22,187 bases of DNA, taken from IMG/VR virus record IMGVR_UViG_3300043395_003396, positions 1-22,187 of that record; one strand, 5' to 3'. The stretch comes from a virus. The notes below the pieces were generated by a model. It was given only the letters and a program-made list of their open reading frames with translations, had not been told where the DNA came from and made no database searches. The position numbers were made by a program, and so were the translations under genes. Positions 20,041-22,187 of the stretch are shown here, piece after piece (positions within the stretch are counted from its first letter, which is position 1; every line of letters starts with the position of its first letter).

Positions 20041-20212
20041 TGGTGCTGAGAGGCGGCAGGGGGCATGGCATGACCTCAAGCCTCAGGAGGTGGTCTTCGG
20101 AGTAGGCCAGTTCGGCGCATTGGGCGTAGACGTTGTTGGCGACGCCCTCTGCGTCTTCAACTGATTCGACGACGATCTGGAGCCGAACGTCGACGAGGTA
20201 CTGATGCTTCAT
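19997..20212 (-). CDS. Hypothetical small protein after the endolysin
   Basis: 71 residues. MKHQYLVDVRLQIVVESVED followed by AEGVANNVYAQCAEL and HLLRLEV fits a beta-alpha-beta small domain of phage type with no recognised family. ATG 20212 overlaps the endolysin stop by ATGA. Its last 15 codons overlap the HNH start. Confidence 0.55.
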   Translation of the reverse strand: MKHQYLVDVRLQIVVESVEDAEGVANNVYAQCAELAYSEDHLLRLEVMPCPLPPLSTSGSRDFGDSPATQA

Positions 20213-21363
20213 GGGTCGGCAAGGATGGCCCAGCCGGTGTCCGGGCCCTCAACCATCCAGCGCGGCCCCCAGTTCTTGCAGCTGTACGCCAATCCGCCGC
20301 CCTTGCTGCTCAGGTACACGCCGTCTACTACGTCCATCTCGCCGAAGGGGTCGTGGACGATCACGGCACTCATGGCGCCGTTGGACTTCGTGTAGCCGAT
20401 CACCGTGAGCCAGTGGCCACCACCAGTGGGGGCGCTTGAGGGGCCGTGGTGCAGGAAGCCGCAGGGCACCGGCACGCCTCTGTTCATTTGGCGCTCAATG
20501 TCGCTCCAGTTGGCGTCCTGAGTGAACTTGGCGCGGATGCCGTAGCTGCGCAGCGCGCGGAGCTGGGCCGTGGCGTCGGTGGTGTCGCCGAACTGGCGCA
20601 CCCGCTGCAGGTACTGGTCGTCGGCGTTTAACCCCGTGATCGCGCCCGGGCGGAGCGCTGAGACGAGCATGGCGCAGCTGCTGCTGAAGCACATGCGCAT
20701 CGCCTGGCCGGGGAGGCCGCTGTCGCGCTGGCTGTAATAAGGGACGCGCAGGGGGTTGGGGAACGGCGTGGGCGCCGGGAGTTTGCTCACCGGTGCGTGC
20801 TGGTTCATCAGCGCGATCAGCTTCTGCGCGTAGCTGGGGTCGGTGGCATACCCTTCGCGCACCAGCGCCCGGGCGGCGTCGTCGCGCGTCTTCTCGCGGT
20901 TCACGCCCTTGTAATTTTTGTAGTCCCTGTACCAGCGGTCGACGAGGTACTGGACCGCGGTGGCGAGGTTGGGGAAGTTCAGGAACGAGTCGGTGATCGT
21001 GATCCACTCACCGTTCACAAACTCGCGGGTTTCGCTGCTGGTGCCGGAGCCCTTGAGGCCGAAGGGGTTGTTGCTGCCGCCCGGCATGTGCTTGCCGAAG
21101 CCGCTCTCAAGCGCCCACTGCGCTGCGACGAGCTCCGGGAATGCGGCGCCGGCGGATCGGGCTGCCGCGAGGATGCCGTCCCAGCTGTTGTCGACGGAGA
21201 TGCCTGGCTTGTAGCCGGGGGTGGCGCGGAACAGCAGCGCAAACTCGGTGAGCTGTTCGGGCGTGAGGGCGTCTTCCAGCCAGTTCCACGCGGCGAGCTG
21301 GTGCGGCTCGTTCTTCGTGAACTTGACCGCGTCAACTAGGCGGATTGGACGCTGGGGGCTCAT
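20209..21363 (-). CDS. Bifunctional endolysin: glucosaminidase plus C39-like peptidase
   Basis: 384 residues. The N-terminus (HQLAAWNWLEDALTPEQL, FALLFRATP) is a short helical module seen in cyanophage lysins. Residues about 64-192 are a glucosaminidase of the FlgJ type with AQWALESGFGKH (catalytic Glu86) and NNPFGLKG, which would cut the glycan backbone. From about 205 a C39-type cysteine peptidase follows: VPYYSQRDSG, RMCFSSSCAML (Cys225), GGHWLTVIGY (His317) and VHDPFG (Asp338), which would cut peptide crosslinks. No signal peptide is seen, so it needs a holin; the small membrane proteins upstream are candidates. It could alternatively be a virion-associated lysin. ATG 21363; overlaps the upstream gene by 32 bases. 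Confidence 0.85.
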   Translation of the reverse strand: MSPQRPIRLVDAVKFTKNEPHQLAAWNWLEDALTPEQLTEFALLFRATPGYKPGISVDNSWDGILAAARSAGAAFPELVAAQWALESGFGKHMPGGSNNPFGLKGSGTSSETREFVNGEWITITDSFLNFPNLATAVQYLVDRWYRDYKNYKGVNREKTRDDAARALVREGYATDPSYAQKLIALMNQHAPVSKLPAPTPFPNPLRVPYYSQRDSGLPGQAMRMCFSSSCAMLVSALRPGAITGLNADDQYLQRVRQFGDTTDATAQLRALRSYGIRAKFTQDANWSDIERQMNRGVPVPCGFLHHGPSSAPTGGGHWLTVIGYTKSNGAMSAVIVHDPFGEMDVVDGVYLSSKGGGLAYSCKNWGPRWMVEGPDTGWAILADP

Positions 21364-21667
21364 GGGCGTCGCGGGCGTAGGGCGCTGGGTCGAACCAGGG
21401 CGCGTGGATGCGGAGTTCCGTGCCGTTGTCCGTGATCACCGGGGCGGTCGGGGCGTCGTGCGCGGACCACTGCTGGTGGAGCGCGGCGATCTGGGCGTCA
21501 ACGTCGCGGAGGGTGAGCTCCGTGCGCCAGTTGATCCAGTCGCCGCGCGTGTGCTCAAGGAGCGCTCGGACTATGGGGTGGTGGCGAAGGCTGGGGCGGT
21601 CGTCGCACAGCAGGCGCAGCACCTCGTGGGTGAGGGCGTCCCAGAGGCGGTACGACCCCTCGCTCAC
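21332..21667 (-). CDS. Hypothetical protein in the lysis region
   Basis: 111 residues, unrecognised. Soluble, with LWDALTHEVLRLLCDD and a helix DVDAQIAALHQQW; the C-terminus is proline-rich. It lies between the holin-like gene (GTGA overlap at its start, GTG 21667) and the endolysin (32-base overlap at its end). Position suggests a lysis or tail accessory, without further support. Confidence 0.55.
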   Translation of the reverse strand: MSEGSYRLWDALTHEVLRLLCDDRPSLRHHPIVRALLEHTRGDWINWRTELTLRDVDAQIAALHQQWSAHDAPTAPVITDNGTELRIHAPWFDPAPYARDAHEPPASNPPS

Positions 21668-21804
21668 TTGCGGCCGCTGTAGGGGAAGATCTCGCGCAGG
21701 GTGCGCAGGATCTGTTGGACGATGCCGTTGCCCGCGTAGGGGGTGAAGGGCAGCACTTCGCTGATCACAAGCAGCACAAGCGCGATGATTGCGGTGGTCT
21801 CCAT
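21664..21804 (-). CDS. Small holin-like membrane protein
   Basis: 46 residues from ATG 21804: ETTAIIALVLLVISEVLPF is one transmembrane segment, followed by NGIVQQILRTLREIFP, an amphipathic helix. Such single-pass phage proteins next to endolysins often act as holins or related lysis proteins. A longer reading from near 21885 adds a Trp/Arg-rich stretch with no sign of being coding. Ends in a GTGA overlap. Confidence 0.6.
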   Translation of the reverse strand: METTAIIALVLLVISEVLPFTPYAGNGIVQQILRTLREIFPYSGRK

Positions 21805-21838
21805 AAGGGAGCTCGCGGGTGATCTAGGTTTCCGCCAG

Positions 21839-22084
21839 CTATGGAGTGCGGTCGGCCATCTCCAGCACCCGCACCCGCCGCTCAATGTCGTTTAGGCGCT
21901 CCTTGCTGTCGTTCTTCAGCTCGCGCACGTCGTCCAACACCGTGGCTAGGCCGGTCTCAATCTTCGTCACCTGCAGAAACAGGCCGCATAAGCCGGCGAC
22001 GGCTGCGACCATCAGCGCCGGGACGGCTTGGGCGACCCAGTTGGCGGGGGCCGGTGCGGGGGTGTGGTACTCCTCGTCGGGCAC
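21839..22084 (-). CDS. Membrane protein with coiled coil, holin/XhlA-like
   Basis: 81 residues. Pro/Ala-rich start, one transmembrane segment at about 17-38 (VAQAVPALMVAAVAGLCGLF), and a C-terminal coiled coil (LATVLDDVRELKNDSKERLN, IERRVRVLEM). XhlA-type lysis proteins have a coiled coil and one transmembrane helix in the reverse order; some phage holins have this layout. With the next gene and the endolysin it makes a lysis cassette. ATG 22084. Confidence 0.6.
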   Translation of the reverse strand: MPDEEYHTPAPAPANWVAQAVPALMVAAVAGLCGLFLQVTKIETGLATVLDDVRELKNDSKERLNDIERRVRVLEMADRTP

Positions 22085-22134
22085 CGGTCAGGCGGGTTCG
22101 CTCCGCCTAAGTTGCCGGCGCTATGGTGTGCGCC

Positions 22135-22187
22135 TCAACCTTTCTTAGGTCTGAGGCGTCCGTTGCGGCCGGCAGCGGTGAGGCCAG
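22135..22187 (-). CDS. Possible 3' end of a further minus-strand gene (partial)
   Basis: From the right edge the minus frame reads GLTAAGRNGRLRPKKG and stops at TGA (22137-22135). The basic C-terminus looks like the end of a phage structural or tail protein, but only 16 residues are visible. Between it and the next gene, AGGCGG (22090-22095) pairs with CCGCCT (22103-22108), a 6-bp hairpin without a T-run. Very tentative. Confidence 0.3.
   Translation of the reverse strand, partial: GLTAAGRNGRLRPKKG

Overview
This window looks like part of the genome of a temperate, siphovirus-like cyanophage (or a prophage) of a GC-rich picocyanobacterium of the Synechococcus/Cyanobium type. The phage evidence is a terminase large subunit, a T7/PolA-type DNA polymerase, a primase-helicase, a RecB-type exonuclease, a large serine recombinase, a DUF3310 protein, and an endolysin with small membrane lysis proteins. 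The cyanobacterial assignment is inference. It rests on a sigma factor whose N-terminal region resembles cyanobacterial RpoD/group 2 sigmas, on ThyX, on the endolysin layout, and on high GC with a dense GGCGCC palindrome (the classical HIP1 octamer GCGATCGC was not noticed). No host flanks, tRNA, rRNA, CRISPR array or photosynthesis gene was found.

Layout. (1) 1-946, minus: 5' two thirds of the terminase large subunit, running off the left edge. (2) 947-4980: a plus-strand cassette of nine small genes (1453-4445), including an ArdA-type antirestriction protein, a ribbon-helix-helix protein and a small-terminase-like protein. It is flanked by two roughly 0.5-kb palindrome-rich non-coding stretches and closed by a terminator. 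The cassette lies between the small-terminase candidate (4981-5400, minus) and the large terminase, and so interrupts a normally adjacent pair. (3) 5505-12829, minus: a replication/recombination block with a zinc ribbon, a C5 methyltransferase bounded by a direct repeat, RecB-type nuclease, an SSB-like protein, a ribbon-helix-helix regulator, an unknown 232-residue protein, and a primase-polymerase/helicase. A 342-bp non-coding gap before the primase gene holds an array of TCGGACA sites. (4) 12830-12914: divergent promoter region. (5) 12915-14907, plus: small protein and family A DNA polymerase. (6) 14956-16251, minus: serine recombinase, inserted against the local direction. (7) 16324-19395, plus: a tightly overlapping operon of small proteins, DUF3310, zinc ribbon, ThyX and sigma factor. 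(8) 19264-22187, minus: NblA-like small protein, HNH endonuclease, bifunctional endolysin and holin-like membrane proteins.

How it fits together. The divergent region near 12.87 kb splits replication genes to left and right. The primase-helicase, polymerase, SSB and exonuclease form the replication core, and ThyX supplies dTMP. The sigma factor probably redirects host RNA polymerase. ArdA and the methyltransferase are two anti-restriction strategies. The recombinase implies lysogeny. Most genes overlap by ATGA or GTGA, indicating translational coupling. The plus cassette instead uses a repeated TGATCATG stop-start junction, which supports a separate origin.
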